A DNA stretch of 64,000 nt from Marinobacter sediminum (GCF_023657445.1 NZ_JAGTWY010000001.1:3348001-3412000); one strand, 5' to 3'. Counted from the stretch's first letter, positions 43,897 to 56,080 are shown. Notes: generated from the sequence alone by a model not told the origin. Numbers and translations are program-made.

Positions 43897-45309
43897 ATGA
43901 CTGAGCTGTTTACCGAGAATAATAAGAGCGGCCTGACCAGGGATCTGATCGAGGCCCTGTTCCCCATGTTTGAGGAAGCCAGTGCTGGTGCCATTGCAGT
44001 GGACCGCGACAGCCGGATTACCTGGATCAACAGCAGTTACTCACACCTGCTTGGCCTTGGCGATCCTGCCCGGGTTGTTGGCAAGCCTGTCCGCCAGGTT
44101 ATTCCGCAAACCCGAATGCCTGAAGTGGTGGAAACCGGAAAGCCGTTGTTACTGGACATCATGGAACACAACCAGCAACAGTTGGTGGTGACTCGCCTTC
44201 CCTACTATGACGATGGAGGGCAGATCGTCGGTGCCGTGGCGTTTGTGCTCTATGATGACCTGCAGCCGCTGACACCGCTGGTATCCAAGTATCGGCGACT
44301 GCATCAGGATCTGGCGGCTGCCCGCAAGGCGCTTGCCAGGTCGTCCCGGAGTACCCGTTACAACCTTGCAGACTTTGTCGGTGCCAGCCCGGCGGCGCTT
44401 GAGGTCAAGCGCCGGGCGCGTCTGGCGGCTGGACGTGATATGCCTGTTCTGCTGCTTGGTGAAACCGGCACTGGCAAGGAAGTTCTCGCTCAGGCGATCC
44501 ATTCTGTATCCACCAGGGTGGAAAAACCCTTTGTTGGCGTTAACGTGGCGGCTATTCCCGACAACCTGCTTGAGGCGGAGTTTTTCGGGGTGGCGCCGGG
44601 AGCCTACACTGGCGCAGATCGCCGTACCCGGGAAGGCAAGTTTCAGCTTGCCAACGGTGGCACCCTGTTTCTGGATGAGGTTGGCGATATGCCTTTGCCG
44701 CTGCAGGCCAAGCTTCTGCGGGCTCTGCAGGAGGGCGAAATCGAACCATTGGGTTCCAACAAGGTGACGCCGGTGGACGTGCGGGTAATCGCCGCCACCA
44801 GCCGAAACCTGGAAGCTATGATTGCCGAAGGCGGCTTTCGTTCGGATCTTTATTATCGACTCAATGTCCTTGAAATCCCCATTCCTCCCTTGCGTGAACG
44901 GCTGCCGGATTTGGGGGTGCTTTGTGAATCGCTTCTGGGCGAGATCTGCGAAGGGCTTGATTTGCGGGGTGAAATCACGGATGCGGGTGTTTCGGCTCTC
45001 GGCAGTTATGACTGGCCCGGTAACATCCGGGAATTGCGAAACGTTCTGGAGCGCGCCCTCACCATGGGGGAGGACGGTGGCTTGCTGGACGCGGGTGCAA
45101 TCTTCAAGGTACTCCCGCGCAGTGGTAACCGCCCGGCATCGCTGCTGACTACGCAACCGGTGCGGCCGCTGGCTCAAACCCTTGCTGATGCCGAAGCCCA
45201 GGCAATCGAAGAAGCTCTGGTTGCCAGTCGCGGCAACCGTACTCGTGCAGCGAAACTGCTGGGTATATCCCGCTCTGTACTCTACGAAAAACTCGCTAGA
45301 ATGTCCTGA
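43897..45309 (+). CDS. Sigma-54-dependent transcriptional activator (HbcR-like)
   Basis: About 470 residues: an N-terminal PAS domain (ASAGAIAVDRDSRITWINSS), an AAA+ domain with Walker A LLGETGTGKE (about 188), the sigma-54 contact loop GAYTGA (about 235, tyrosine variant) and FLDEVGDMP, and a C-terminal Fis-type helix-turn-helix (RTRAAKLLGISRSVLYEKLA). The start is uncertain: this ATG has no clear ribosome site, and the frame is open back to 43753. It precedes the sigma-54 promoter and 3-hydroxybutyrate genes, like hbcR in Pseudomonas. Family call firm; HbcR assignment from context. Confidence 0.9.
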   Translation: MTELFTENNKSGLTRDLIEALFPMFEEASAGAIAVDRDSRITWINSSYSHLLGLGDPARVVGKPVRQVIPQTRMPEVVETGKPLLLDIMEHNQQQLVVTRLPYYDDGGQIVGAVAFVLYDDLQPLTPLVSKYRRLHQDLAAARKALARSSRSTRYNLADFVGASPAALEVKRRARLAAGRDMPVLLLGETGTGKEVLAQAIHSVSTRVEKPFVGVNVAAIPDNLLEAEFFGVAPGAYTGADRRTREGKFQLANGGTLFLDEVGDMPLPLQAKLLRALQEGEIEPLGSNKVTPVDVRVIAATSRNLEAMIAEGGFRSDLYYRLNVLEIPIPPLRERLPDLGVLCESLLGEICEGLDLRGEITDAGVSALGSYDWPGNIRELRNVLERALTMGEDGGLLDAGAIFKVLPRSGNRPASLLTTQPVRPLAQTLADAEAQAIEEALVASRGNRTRAAKLLGISRSVLYEKLARMS

Positions 45310-45314
45310 ATTCC

Positions 45315-45326
45315 GGACAGGTGTCC
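45315..45326. promoter_or_regulatory. Upstream activator palindrome 1
   Basis: GGACAGGTGTCC is a perfect 5-bp-arm palindrome just after the activator stop codon, within a longer TTCCGGACA...TGTCCCGG context. It shares the CCGGAC half-site with the second palindrome 38 bases downstream and lies about 120 bases upstream of the sigma-54 promoter, a usual distance for enhancer binding. Confidence 0.55.
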
Positions 45327-45363
45327 CGGTATCCGTACAAACACCTACGACTGATGTCTAAAT

Positions 45364-45383
45364 ACGTCCGGTTATCCGGACGT
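45364..45383. promoter_or_regulatory. Upstream activator palindrome 2
   Basis: ACGTCCGG-TTAT-CCGGACGT is a perfect inverted repeat with 8-bp arms, 63 bases before the sigma-54 promoter. It is the most likely binding site for the activator encoded immediately upstream. Confidence 0.65.
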
Positions 45384-45445
45384 TTTGTGCTCGCGTTTGC
45401 TTGAAAAAAGCCCCTAACCTTATGAAAAACATGGAATATATGTGT

Positions 45446-45462
45446 TTGGCATGGTGTCTGCT
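45446..45462 (+). promoter_or_regulatory. Sigma-54 (-24/-12) promoter for the TRAP/ketone-body operon
   Basis: TTGGCATGGTGTCTGCT closely matches the consensus TTGGCACG-N4-TTGCT: GG at -24 and GC at -12 are separated by exactly ten bases. It lies 175 bases upstream of dctP and downstream of two palindromes, next to a sigma-54 activator gene. The rest of the 327-base gap at 45310-45636 holds the dctP leader and the AGGAG ribosome site; no other gene is seen. Confidence 0.75.
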
Positions 45463-45636
45463 TTTGGCGGGCTGCAGACGTCAGAACAACGCGGATAACA
45501 AGACTGGCGCTTATCGTTGGACCCCAAATTACACATGTCTGTCTGTTTTCTGCGATGTCTGACTATACTCAGACCAGGCGTGTCGTAAATTGCACGCGCC
45601 AGGTCAGACAAAACAACAATGCTAGGAGACTAACCA

Positions 45637-46689
45637 ATGAAACTCTTGAAGGCCATCACCGGTATCGCTGGTGCGATTGCCCTGACGACGGGTTCCGCTT
45701 TCGCAGAAGATCTGCGCTGGAAAATGCCCGTTGCATTTGCCACCAATCTGCCTGGCCTCGGTTCCCCCGCCGCCTGGGTTGCAGACAACCTTACCACCGC
45801 ATCCGATGGCAGCATCCAGGTCCGTGTCTATGAGCCGGGCAAGCTGGTTCCGCCGTTCGACATCCTGCAGTCCGTTTCAGACGGCAAGGTCTCTGCCGGT
45901 TACACCTGGATCGGCTACGACCAGGGCAAAGTGCCTGCGATTCCCCTGTTTGCCGCTGTACCCTTCGGCATGAAGCCCCCGGCCTACATTGGCTGGTATT
46001 ACTTCGGTGGTGGTCATGAAATGCTGCAGGAAACCTACGCCAACAAGGGCTTCAATGTGTATGCACAGCTGTGCGGCATTATCGGGCCTGAAACAGCGGG
46101 TTGGTATTCTAAACCCATCAAAACACTGGAAGACTACAAAGGCTTGAAGATTCGCTTCGCCGGCCTGGGCGGTAAGGTTCTCGAAAAACTGGGAGCTTCT
46201 GTCACCATGATGCCCGGCGGCGAGCTGTACCAGGCACTGGAAAAAGGCACCATTGATGCCACTGAATTCTCCATGCCCGCCATCGACCAGATCCTGGGCT
46301 TCAATCAGGTGGTCAAGTACAACCTGTTCCCGGGCTGGCATCAGCAGTTCACGGCCCAGTACATGCTGATCAACAACGATGAGTGGGCGAAAGCCACCGA
46401 GGCTCAGAAGGCGCTGGTTGAGGCTTCCTGTACTGCTGCTACCACCCGTGGTCTTGCTGAAGGCGAGTACAAGAACGGTAAGGTTCTGGCCGAGTTCCAG
46501 GACAAGGGCGTTCAGGCCGACCAGATTCCCCGCGACGTTCTGCTCGAACTGAGGGACGTGACTCAGGAAGTGCTTGAGGAAGAAGCGTCCAAGGATGCCG
46601 ACTTCAAGCGTGTTTACGAAAGTCAGCAGGAATTCATGGAATCCTACAAGGTGTGGGATACACGCGCCTATGTTCCGGCGGACCTGTAA
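45637..46689 (+). CDS. dctP: TRAP transporter substrate-binding protein (DctP family)
   Basis: A 350-residue periplasmic receptor with signal peptide (MKLLKAITGIAGAIALTTGS...). The DctP fold is clear: WVADNLTTASDGSIQVRVYE, then the ligand arginine region YKGLKIRFAGLGGKVLEKLG and EKGTIDATEFSMPAIDQILG. It captures an organic acid and delivers it to the DctQM permease. From its neighbours the likely ligand is 3-hydroxybutyrate or acetoacetate, which is inference. AGGAG precedes the start. Confidence 0.93.
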   Translation: MKLLKAITGIAGAIALTTGSAFAEDLRWKMPVAFATNLPGLGSPAAWVADNLTTASDGSIQVRVYEPGKLVPPFDILQSVSDGKVSAGYTWIGYDQGKVPAIPLFAAVPFGMKPPAYIGWYYFGGGHEMLQETYANKGFNVYAQLCGIIGPETAGWYSKPIKTLEDYKGLKIRFAGLGGKVLEKLGASVTMMPGGELYQALEKGTIDATEFSMPAIDQILGFNQVVKYNLFPGWHQQFTAQYMLINNDEWAKATEAQKALVEASCTAATTRGLAEGEYKNGKVLAEFQDKGVQADQIPRDVLLELRDVTQEVLEEEASKDADFKRVYESQQEFMESYKVWDTRAYVPADL

Positions 46690-46745
46690 GGTTCGGGGCT
46701 GACCCTGAGCACTGGAATAACTTCCGGTGCTCTCTGATTTAGTCT

Positions 46746-46767
46746 GGATGGCCCTGCGGGGCCATCC
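46746..46767 (+). terminator. Intercistronic hairpin between dctP and dctQ
   Basis: GGATGGCCC-TGCG-GGGCCATCC forms a perfect 9-bp stem followed by TTGTTT, 57 bases after the dctP stop and 38 before dctQ. The T tract is poor, so it may be a partial terminator or an RNA-stabilising stem that raises dctP over the permease, as is common in binding-protein operons. Confidence 0.65.
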
Positions 46768-46805
46768 TTGTTTCACGGCAGGCTTTCTGAACGAGGAACT
46801 GTTGT

Positions 46806-47444
46806 ATGACAGTGTCTGATAAAGGCTCACCGCCAGATTTGCGGGCATCGGCGTCGGACGCCGGTCAATTTATTCATCATCACACGGAGTTCCCTACAAC
46901 CTGGTTAAGCCGGGTAATGGACGGTGTGATTTCTGCAATAGGTAAGAGCGCCTCCTGGCTCTGGATCGTGGTCACCGGCGTCATCATCTATGCGGTGGTG
47001 GGCCGCTATGCCTTTGGCATGGGGTCGGTAACTCTGGAGGAGGTCCAGTGGCATCTGGCCGGTGCAGGCTGGTTATTGGGGTTGGGCTATACGCTGGTGA
47101 CGGATGATCATGTCAGGGTGGATGTGATCCATGAGCGTCTGTCCCTGAGAGGCCAGGCCTGGATTGAACTCCTTGGCCTGGTATTGCTGTTGTTGCCGTT
47201 TCTGGTGCTGGCGGTTTACGAAATGGTCCCCTACGCCTTCAGTTCCTGGGAGCAGGGCGAGACCAGTCAGGCACCTGCCGGACTTCCCTACCGCTGGGTT
47301 CTCAAGAGCATTCTGGCATTATCTTTTGTTCTTCTGATTCTGGCTGCCCTATCCCGTCTGCTGAAAGTAACTGCTCTGCTTTTCGGCTTTCCGAAGCCAA
47401 TCCGGATCGAGTCCGGGAATAACAAGAAAGAGGATGCGTCCTGA
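46806..47444 (+). CDS. dctQ: TRAP transporter small permease subunit
   Basis: A 212-residue inner-membrane protein with four helices (about 45-65, 80-102, 122-142, 162-185). The DctQ pattern is visible in GRYAFGMGSVTLEEVQWHLA, LLGLGYTLVTDDHVRVDVIH and GLPYRWVLKSILALSFVLLI. The last base of its TGA is the first base of the dctM ATG. Confidence 0.92.
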   Translation: MTVSDKGSPPDLRASASDAGQFIHHHTEFPTTWLSRVMDGVISAIGKSASWLWIVVTGVIIYAVVGRYAFGMGSVTLEEVQWHLAGAGWLLGLGYTLVTDDHVRVDVIHERLSLRGQAWIELLGLVLLLLPFLVLAVYEMVPYAFSSWEQGETSQAPAGLPYRWVLKSILALSFVLLILAALSRLLKVTALLFGFPKPIRIESGNNKKEDAS

Positions 47445-48808
47445 TGGAGCTCGAAACGTTATTTGTGATCGGCATGTTCCTCACGTTCGGGGCCTTGTTG
47501 ATGACCGGTTACCCGGTTGCGTGGGTGTTGGGTGGCACCGCGGTTATCTGGACAGTCGTCGGTGTAATCGCCGTTGAAGATTTTGGTGCCAGTCTGTGGT
47601 TTGACTATTCCTCTTCCATGGGGCTTGTGCCGGAGCGAATATGGAAGGTCGTAAGTAGCGAAACTCTTGTGGCCCTGCCGATGTTTATCTTCATGGGCAT
47701 CATGCTCGACCAGTCTGGCGTGGCCGAGCGGTTGATGAACAGTATGGTAAAACTGTTTGGAGCCGTTCGCGGAGGTTATGCGGTAACTGTCATTGTCATC
47801 GGCGTACTGCTGGCAGCGACCACCGGTATCATCGGTGCGTCTGTAGTGCTTCTGGGCATGCTTTCCCTGCCCGTGATGATGGAGAACAAATACGATAAGG
47901 GGTTTGCTGTGGGCACTGCCTGTGCCACCGGGACCCTGGGTATTCTGATTCCCCCTTCAATCATGCTGGTCCTGATGGCTGACCGGCTGGCGGTTCCCGA
48001 AGCGTCGGTAGGCGATCTGTTCATGGGCGCATTCTTTCCCGGCCTTATGCTGGGCGCCATGTACGTGACCTACGCTATCATCCGTCCGATGCTGCAACCG
48101 CATATTGCGCCGGTGCCGGAGGGTACGGAAAAAGTGAGCTGGAGCATCGTCTGGGAGGTGGCAAAGGCCGTTGTGCCGACGGCCGCACTGATTCTGGGTG
48201 TTCTCGGCTCTATTTTTGCTGGAATAGCAACACCAACCGAAGCTTCTGGTGTTGGTGCGCTGGGCGCTCTGTTACTGGCCCTGATGTCTGGCCGACTGAA
48301 CCTGAAAGTGCTCAACTCTTCAATGCAGCAAACCACCCGCACGGCCGCCTTCATTTTTGCCATTTTCCTCGGTGCCACTGCGTTCTCTGTGGTACTGCGG
48401 GGTCTGGGTGGCGACCAGGTAATCGAAGACGCGCTACTGGGGCTGCCATTCGGACCCTATGGCGTGGTGTTGACCATTCTGTTTGCGGTGTTCCTGCTGG
48501 GCTTCTTCCTGGACTGGGTGGAAATCACCCTGATCATCCTGCCACTGGTAGCACCGGTTGTGCAGAGTCTCGGGTTCGATCTGGTGTGGTTCACCATTCT
48601 GTTTGCCATGTGTCTGCAGACCTCGTTCCTGACACCACCGGTTGGTTTCGCCCTCTTCTACATCAAGGGTGTGGCGCCGCCGGAGATTGCAGTTACTGAT
48701 ATCTACCGTGGCGTTATACCGTTCATTATTATCCAGCTGGTCGCTCTGTCCATCGTCTTCCTGGTACCGGAAATCGCGACCTGGCTGCCGGCTGTGGCTT
48801 ACGACTAA
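47444..48808 (+). CDS. dctM: TRAP transporter large permease subunit
   Basis: A 454-residue, roughly twelve-helix Na+-coupled permease of the DctM family: [52 protein letters not shown] and [20 protein letters not shown] are typical. With DctP and DctQ it forms a secondary high-affinity uptake system. Confidence 0.95.
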   Translation: MELETLFVIGMFLTFGALLMTGYPVAWVLGGTAVIWTVVGVIAVEDFGASLWFDYSSSMGLVPERIWKVVSSETLVALPMFIFMGIMLDQSGVAERLMNSMVKLFGAVRGGYAVTVIVIGVLLAATTGIIGASVVLLGMLSLPVMMENKYDKGFAVGTACATGTLGILIPPSIMLVLMADRLAVPEASVGDLFMGAFFPGLMLGAMYVTYAIIRPMLQPHIAPVPEGTEKVSWSIVWEVAKAVVPTAALILGVLGSIFAGIATPTEASGVGALGALLLALMSGRLNLKVLNSSMQQTTRTAAFIFAIFLGATAFSVVLRGLGGDQVIEDALLGLPFGPYGVVLTILFAVFLLGFFLDWVEITLIILPLVAPVVQSLGFDLVWFTILFAMCLQTSFLTPPVGFALFYIKGVAPPEIAVTDIYRGVIPFIIIQLVALSIVFLVPEIATWLPAVAYD

Positions 48809-48821
48809 GGAGATAACAACA

Positions 48822-49601
48822 ATGCGTCTTGAAAACCGGATTGCCCTGATCACCGGAGCCGGACGAGGCATCGGGCGGGCCATCGCCGAACAGTATGGCC
48901 GTGAAGGTGCGCGCGTGGCCGTGGCGGACCTGACTCTCGAAAGTGCGCAGGAGGCGGTCGACGCTATTGAGCAGGCGGGCGGTACCGCCATGGCCCTGGC
49001 CATGGATGTCACCGATGAAACCGCCGTGGATGCAGGCGTAGCCGCCATCGTCAAAAAATGGGGCGGGCTGGACATTGCTCTGGCGAATGCCGGCATCCAA
49101 CATATCGACCCATTGCACAAGTTGGCGTTTGCCGACTGGAGCAAAGTGATGAATGTGCACCTGGACGGCGCTTTTCTGGTGACCCGCGCCGCCCTGAACC
49201 AGATGTACGCGAACGGTGGTGGCACCATGCTGTATATGGGTTCGGTTCACTCCCTTGAGGCCTCGCCGCTGAAAGCGCCCTACGTGGCGGCCAAGCACGG
49301 TATGCTGGGTCTGTGCCGCGCAGTGGCGAAAGAGGGCGCCGAGCATGGTGTGCGCAGCAACATCATTTGCCCGGGCTTTGTCCGTACCCCGCTGGTGGAC
49401 AAGCAGATCCCTGAACAGGCCAAGGAGCTGGGGATTTCCGAGGAGGAAGTGATCAGCAAGGTGATGCTGAAAAACACCGTGGACGGAGAATTTACCACTC
49501 TGGAAGATGTCGCCGAACTGGCGGTTCATCTGGCCGCCTTCCCTTCGGCAGCGCTGACCGGCCAATCAATTGTGGTCAGCCACGGCTGGCACATGCAGTA
49601 A
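48822..49601 (+). CDS. D-3-hydroxybutyrate dehydrogenase (SDR family)
   Basis: A 259-residue short-chain dehydrogenase. NAD site [11 protein letters not shown] motif, catalytic Ser in [10 protein letters not shown], and YVAAK catalytic pair are present. The C-terminal [20 protein letters not shown] and [20 protein letters not shown] are characteristic of 3-hydroxybutyrate dehydrogenases. It oxidises 3-hydroxybutyrate to acetoacetate for the synthetase encoded next. AAGGAGAT precedes ATG 48822. Confidence 0.92.
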   Translation: MRLENRIALITGAGRGIGRAIAEQYGREGARVAVADLTLESAQEAVDAIEQAGGTAMALAMDVTDETAVDAGVAAIVKKWGGLDIALANAGIQHIDPLHKLAFADWSKVMNVHLDGAFLVTRAALNQMYANGGGTMLYMGSVHSLEASPLKAPYVAAKHGMLGLCRAVAKEGAEHGVRSNIICPGFVRTPLVDKQIPEQAKELGISEEEVISKVMLKNTVDGEFTTLEDVAELAVHLAAFPSAALTGQSIVVSHGWHMQ

Positions 49602-49617
49602 GACACAGGAGAGACAG

Positions 49618-51609
<1,992 letters not shown>

Positions 51610-51709
51610 GGAGCGGAGCTCGAGTGGCACATGGACGTGCCCGCCCGGGTTTTGGGAGGCAAGAAACTCGCCGTGATACTCCCAGGCCATTTGAATCAAA
51701 ATGTTAGAA

Positions 51710-51722
51710 AATTTCGTAAATT
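51710..51722. promoter_or_regulatory. Operator-like palindrome upstream of icd, copy 1
   Basis: AATTTCGTAAATT is a palindrome with arms AATTT/AAATT around CGT. Its 11-base part TTTCGTAAATT recurs as an exact inverted copy at 51795-51805. The 318-base gap 51610-51927 is AT-rich and gene-free, so these are probably regulator sites controlling isocitrate dehydrogenase. The regulator is not identified. Confidence 0.45.
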
Positions 51723-51794
51723 CCCACCATTTCATCGTGCTGTAACCGAAGATCAGGCATTTTTAGTCCGTTCTAATACTAAGATCGTAACCAA

Positions 51795-51805
51795 AATTTA
51801 CGAAA
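51795..51805. promoter_or_regulatory. Operator-like repeat upstream of icd, copy 2
   Basis: AATTTACGAAA is the exact reverse complement of TTTCGTAAATT at 51712-51722, 72 bases away. Spacing of about seven helical turns (83 bases start to start) would allow cooperative binding or looping. Confidence 0.45.
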
Positions 51806-51927
51806 AAATGGTATCTTAGTAGGTCTATCAAAAGTTCCTAACTCAGTCATCGCTCAGGTCGGTCGTTCACAAGACGCCTGACCTCGCCATGACCGTCCTG
51901 AACCCACCTATTAGCCTGAGGACGAAA

Positions 51928-54171
51928 ATGACATCATCCAAAGCAAAGATTGTCTACACCCTGACCGACGAGGCACCAGCCCTCGCGACGCGGTCACTTC
52001 TTCCCATCCTGGAAACCTACGCCAAGCCAGCTGGTATTGAGTTCGAAACCAGCGATATTTCCCTCGCGGCACGTATTCTGGCGAACTTCCCGGATTACCT
52101 TGAAGAAGATCAGCGGGTTCCGGATGCACTGACAGAGCTGGGCGCTTACACAAAAGATCCCGATGCCAACATCATCAAACTGCCCAACATTTCAGCCTCC
52201 ATCCCGCAGCTGCGCGAGGCAATCAAGGAGCTGAATAAGCAGGGCTTCAAGGTTCCGGAGTACAAGGAGCACCCGGAGACCGACGAGGAGCAGGAAATCC
52301 AGTCCCGCTACGCGAAGGTTCTGGGCAGTGCTGTTAACCCGGTTCTGCGTGAAGGCAACTCCGACCGTCGTGCGCCTGCCGCCGTCAAGGCGTTTGCCCG
52401 CAAATACCCGCATTCCATGGGTGAGTGGAGCCCGGCCTCCCGCACCCACGTTGCCCACATGCGTGGTGGCGATTTTTACTCCAGCGAGCAGTCGGTCACC
52501 CTGGACAAGGCTACCAACACCCGCATCGTGTTTGAGAACAAACAGGGCAAACAGACCGTCCTGAAAGCCGAGCTGCCGCTGCAGGAAGGCGAAGTTCTGG
52601 ACGGTATGTTCATGAGCAAGAATGCGCTGGTGAAGTTCTTCGAAGACGCTATCGAAGACTGCGAAAAGACCGGCGTGATGTTTTCCCTGCACGTGAAAGC
52701 GACCATGATGAAAATCTCTCACCCGATCGTCTTCGGTCACGCGGTGAAGGTTTTCTACAAAGACCTGTTCGAAAAGCACGGTGAGCTGTTTGACGAAATC
52801 GGCGTCAACCCGAACAACGGTCTGTCCAGCGTTATTGAGAAGATCAAGCAACTGCCCGAGTCCAAGCAGGAGCAGATCCAGGAAGATCTGCACGCGTGCT
52901 ATGAGCACCGTCCGGAAATCGCTATGGTAGATTCCGTGAAGGGAATCACTAACCTGCACGTGCCGAGCGATGTCATTGTTGATGCCTCCATGCCGGCCAT
53001 GATCCGTAACTCCGGCAAGATGTGGGCCCGGGACAACAAGCTCAAGGACACCAAGGCGGTAATGCCGGAGTCCACCTATGCGACCATTTACCAGGAAGCA
53101 ATCAACTTCTGTAAGACCCATGGCGCATTCGACCCGACCACGATGGGTACCGTGCCAAACGTCGGTCTGATGGCTCAGAAGGCGGAAGAATACGGCTCCC
53201 ACGACAAGACCTTTGAAATCAAGGAAGACGGTGTTGTTCGCGTGATTACCGAAGACGGCACTGTGTTGACTGAGCACAATGTTGAAAAAGGTGATATCTG
53301 GCGCGCGTGCCAGACCAAGGACCTGCCGATTCGGGACTGGGTCAAGCTGGCGGTCAGCCGTGCTCGCGCCACCGGTATGCCAGCCGTTTTCTGGCTGGAC
53401 GATGAGCGTGCCCACGACGCCGAGCTGATCAAGAAAGTTGAGACTTACCTGAAGGACCACGACACTGACGGTCTGGACATTCGCATCATGTCTCCGGTCC
53501 GCGCGATCCGCTGGACCATGGAGCGCCTGATTCGTGGTCTGGACACCATCTCTGTGAGCGGTAACGTTCTGCGCGACTACCTCACTGACCTGTTCCCGAT
53601 CCTGGAACTGGGCACAAGTGCCAAGATGCTGTCCATCGTACCGCTGCTGAATGGCGGTGGTCTGTATGAGACCGGCGCTGGCGGTTCTGCGCCGAAGCAC
53701 GTACAGCAGCTGATTCAGGAGAACCACCTGCGCTGGGATTCGCTTGGCGAATTCCTGGCCACAGCGGTGTCTCTGGATGAACTGGGCGAGAAGCAGAGCA
53801 ATGAACGAGCCCGTCTGCTGGGTCAGACCCTGGACAAGGCTACAGAGCGCCTGCTGGAGAACAATCAGTCTCCGTCCCGTGTTACGGGCGAGCTGGACAA
53901 CCGCGGTTCTCACTTCCACCTGGCGCGCTACTGGGCCGAAGAGTTGTCCAGGCAGGATGGTGACAAGGAACTGAAGGAGTTCTTCGCCAAGCTGTCCAAG
54001 CAGCTGGAGGAAAACAAGGACAAGATTTTACAAGAGATGACCATGGTTCAGGGTAAACCCGCCGACATTGGTGGTTATTACCATCCGCCGATGGAGTTGG
54101 TTTGCAAGGTGATGCAGCCGAGCGAAACCTTGAACAAGATCATGTCCGATGCCCGTGCGTCGGTGAAGTAA
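51928..54171 (+). CDS. icd: NADP-dependent isocitrate dehydrogenase, monomeric type
   Basis: A 747-residue monomeric IDH, the expected length. It starts [20 protein letters not shown], with [14 protein letters not shown] region, [20 protein letters not shown], the substrate region [20 protein letters not shown], and [20 protein letters not shown] near the C-terminus. It converts isocitrate to 2-oxoglutarate with NADP+ in the TCA cycle. It is monocistronic, with operator-like repeats upstream and a strong terminator downstream. ATG 51928 is preferred over 51889. Confidence 0.97.
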   Translation: MTSSKAKIVYTLTDEAPALATRSLLPILETYAKPAGIEFETSDISLAARILANFPDYLEEDQRVPDALTELGAYTKDPDANIIKLPNISASIPQLREAIKELNKQGFKVPEYKEHPETDEEQEIQSRYAKVLGSAVNPVLREGNSDRRAPAAVKAFARKYPHSMGEWSPASRTHVAHMRGGDFYSSEQSVTLDKATNTRIVFENKQGKQTVLKAELPLQEGEVLDGMFMSKNALVKFFEDAIEDCEKTGVMFSLHVKATMMKISHPIVFGHAVKVFYKDLFEKHGELFDEIGVNPNNGLSSVIEKIKQLPESKQEQIQEDLHACYEHRPEIAMVDSVKGITNLHVPSDVIVDASMPAMIRNSGKMWARDNKLKDTKAVMPESTYATIYQEAINFCKTHGAFDPTTMGTVPNVGLMAQKAEEYGSHDKTFEIKEDGVVRVITEDGTVLTEHNVEKGDIWRACQTKDLPIRDWVKLAVSRARATGMPAVFWLDDERAHDAELIKKVETYLKDHDTDGLDIRIMSPVRAIRWTMERLIRGLDTISVSGNVLRDYLTDLFPILELGTSAKMLSIVPLLNGGGLYETGAGGSAPKHVQQLIQENHLRWDSLGEFLATAVSLDELGEKQSNERARLLGQTLDKATERLLENNQSPSRVTGELDNRGSHFHLARYWAEELSRQDGDKELKEFFAKLSKQLEENKDKILQEMTMVQGKPADIGGYYHPPMELVCKVMQPSETLNKIMSDARASVK

Positions 54172-54215
54172 AGCTGAGGGATCCTGGTCCGGCCGCTGGC
54201 CGGACTGCCTGAAGT

Positions 54216-54253
54216 AAAACCCGGAAAGCCGGCCAAGGCTCTCCGGGTTTTTT
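54216..54253 (+). terminator. Rho-independent terminator after icd
   Basis: AAAACCCGGA pairs with TCCGGGTTTT across a short GC-rich loop and ends in six T. It lies 45 bases after the icd stop. Its A-rich 5' side could let it serve the convergent antiporter gene as well. Confidence 0.9.
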
Positions 54254-54263
54254 GTGTCTGTTC

Positions 54264-55457
54264 TTAATAGTCGTCCGGTTCTTCTTCGTAGCCTTTGCCT
54301 GCTTCTCCCGCCCGGCGTAGCTGATACATGGTGACTGGCGGCCCGATCAGCTCGAATAACACGGTGGAGCCGATAATGAGCGGCAGGACAAACGTCAACT
54401 CCGGCATACGGTGAGTCGCGACCAGGGCCAGACCCATGGCCACCCCCGCCTGAGGCAGCAGGCAGGCACCGTTGCGTGCGCGTACGACGTGGCTGGAGCC
54501 CGCAAGCACGCCGCCGGTATACCCGCCAAGGACCCTGCCGGCGACCCGGGCCAGAATATAGACGGCCCCGAGGATGCCCAGCGTCGGCAGTACTTCCCAG
54601 TCCAGGCCGAAGCCGGCCAGAAAGAAAAACGTTGCCAGGAAGGGTTCAATGATGCCTTCAATGGAGCGGAATGGCCTGACATGATGGTGCGCCCTGTTGG
54701 CCACGGTTACGCCCAGGGTCATGCAGGTAAGCAGGTAGGACACGTCCAGGCTGCCGGCAATGCCGGCAGCCAGAAAGACGAAACCTGCCGATTCCAGCAG
54801 CATTGGCTCGCCGGGTTTCAGTCGACCGGTCATCCAGGCCATGGGCAAACCGAGAAGAACACCGAGTAGCATGGCGCCCAGAACCTCATAGACCCCATAC
54901 CCGATCGTTTCAAACAGGCTGACACCATTTCCCGAGAACAGTTCGGCAAACACCAGAAGAATGCTGAACAGGATTGCCCCCCAGGCATCGTCGATGGCAA
55001 CAACCTGTGCCACTACCCGGGTCAGCGGCCCGCGGGATGCGGTTTCTCTCATCACATCCAGGGTAGCGGCCGGGTCGGTCGCCGTCGCGATGGCGGCGAG
55101 CAGCAGCGACGCTGGCAGGTTTTGCGTCACGGTCCAGATGGCGACGAATATCAGCAAGGCCGTCATCAGGGTCACGACCAGACTCACGATAATGGCTTCC
55201 CGGCCTTGTCTGAGATCGCGGAAAGACATGCGCTCGCCGAGCAGAAAACCCACCATGGCCAGGGTAAGCTCGGTAACCAGGCGAAAACTGTCACTGACCC
55301 TGGCGGGGACCAGGTCAAGGACCTCTGGGCCGGCCAGTGCGCCCACCAGCAACAGCAGGGTCACCCTGGGTACATGCAGCCGTTGGCCCAGCGTGTGGGC
55401 TCCGAGTGCTAACAGCATGATCCCGCCGATTAACAGCAGATCCAAAGCGTGGGACAC
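54264..55457 (-). CDS. Cation:proton antiporter (CPA family)
   Basis: A 397-residue protein with about 11-12 helices. The ion-site motifs ATATDPAATLDVM and VAIDDAWGAILFS hold the paired aspartates of CPA-type Na+/H+ exchangers. It opens LLIGGIMLLALGAHTLGQRL. The C-terminus is short and acidic (GKGYEEEPDDY) with no TrkA domain. It ends the ybaK-antiporter unit: the ybaK gene lies downstream-adjacent at 55461, four bases from the start. Confidence 0.88.
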   Translation of the reverse strand: MSHALDLLLIGGIMLLALGAHTLGQRLHVPRVTLLLLVGALAGPEVLDLVPARVSDSFRLVTELTLAMVGFLLGERMSFRDLRQGREAIIVSLVVTLMTALLIFVAIWTVTQNLPASLLLAAIATATDPAATLDVMRETASRGPLTRVVAQVVAIDDAWGAILFSILLVFAELFSGNGVSLFETIGYGVYEVLGAMLLGVLLGLPMAWMTGRLKPGEPMLLESAGFVFLAAGIAGSLDVSYLLTCMTLGVTVANRAHHHVRPFRSIEGIIEPFLATFFFLAGFGLDWEVLPTLGILGAVYILARVAGRVLGGYTGGVLAGSSHVVRARNGACLLPQAGVAMGLALVATHRMPELTFVLPLIIGSTVLFELIGPPVTMYQLRRAGEAGKGYEEEPDDY

Positions 55458-55460
55458 AGC

Positions 55461-55931
55461 TTACTCCTGTTGAAGCGGCACTAGCCTGCCGCCGGTCAGC
55501 TTTACCACGTCCTGTGGCGAAAGCTCAATTTCCAGACCACGACGTCCGGCACTTACGTAAATGGTGTCAAACAATTCGGCCGAGTTGTCGAGGAAGGTTT
55601 TCAGGCGTTTTTTCTGTCCGAGCGGACTGACCCCGCCGAGCACGTAACCCGTGCTGCGCTGTACTTCCTGAGGATCCGCCATCGTGGCTTTTTTGCCGCC
55701 CGCAGCCCGGGCAATCAGTTTCATGCTTAACATGCCTGTGACCGGTATGATCCCCACTGCCAGCTCTTTCCCGTCAATGGTTACCACCAGTGTCTTGAAC
55801 ACTTGTTGCGGATTGGCCCCGGTTTTTTCTGCGGCTTCGGTACCGTAGCTCTCGCTGGCCGGATCATGGTCATATTCATGAATGGTGTGAGGCACCCTGG
55901 CTTTCCTGGCGGCGTTGATACCCGGGGTCAT
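55461..55931 (-). CDS. ybaK: Cys-tRNA(Pro)/Cys-tRNA deacylase YbaK
   Basis: A 156-residue YbaK/ProX-fold protein that hydrolyses mischarged Cys-tRNA(Pro). It matches from TPGINAARKARVPHTIHEYD through KTLVVTIDGKELAVGIIPVT to the conserved GGVSPLGQKKRLKTFLD (GxSPxG motif with catalytic lysine upstream). The start at 55931 follows CAGGAGACAAC. The antiporter gene begins three bases after its stop, so they form one operon. Confidence 0.95.
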   Translation of the reverse strand: MTPGINAARKARVPHTIHEYDHDPASESYGTEAAEKTGANPQQVFKTLVVTIDGKELAVGIIPVTGMLSMKLIARAAGGKKATMADPQEVQRSTGYVLGGVSPLGQKKRLKTFLDNSAELFDTIYVSAGRRGLEIELSPQDVVKLTGGRLVPLQQE

Positions 55932-56080
55932 GTTGTCTCCTGCCTGGCCTTTTAAATGAGGGAAACTTACCACAGTATCTGTATCGGATGGCGATCCTGC
56001 CATCACATGTTTCTCGACTTATGCCGCTGAAGTGATTATTTTCTGGTCATCACACTTCCGAAGTTGAACAGGCTACATTC

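Noticed and set aside
52192..53919. A 575-codon open frame on the minus strand inside icd
   Set aside because: It is antisense to a strongly conserved gene; long antisense frames are expected in high-GC coding DNA, and the protein has no recognisable domain or ribosome site.
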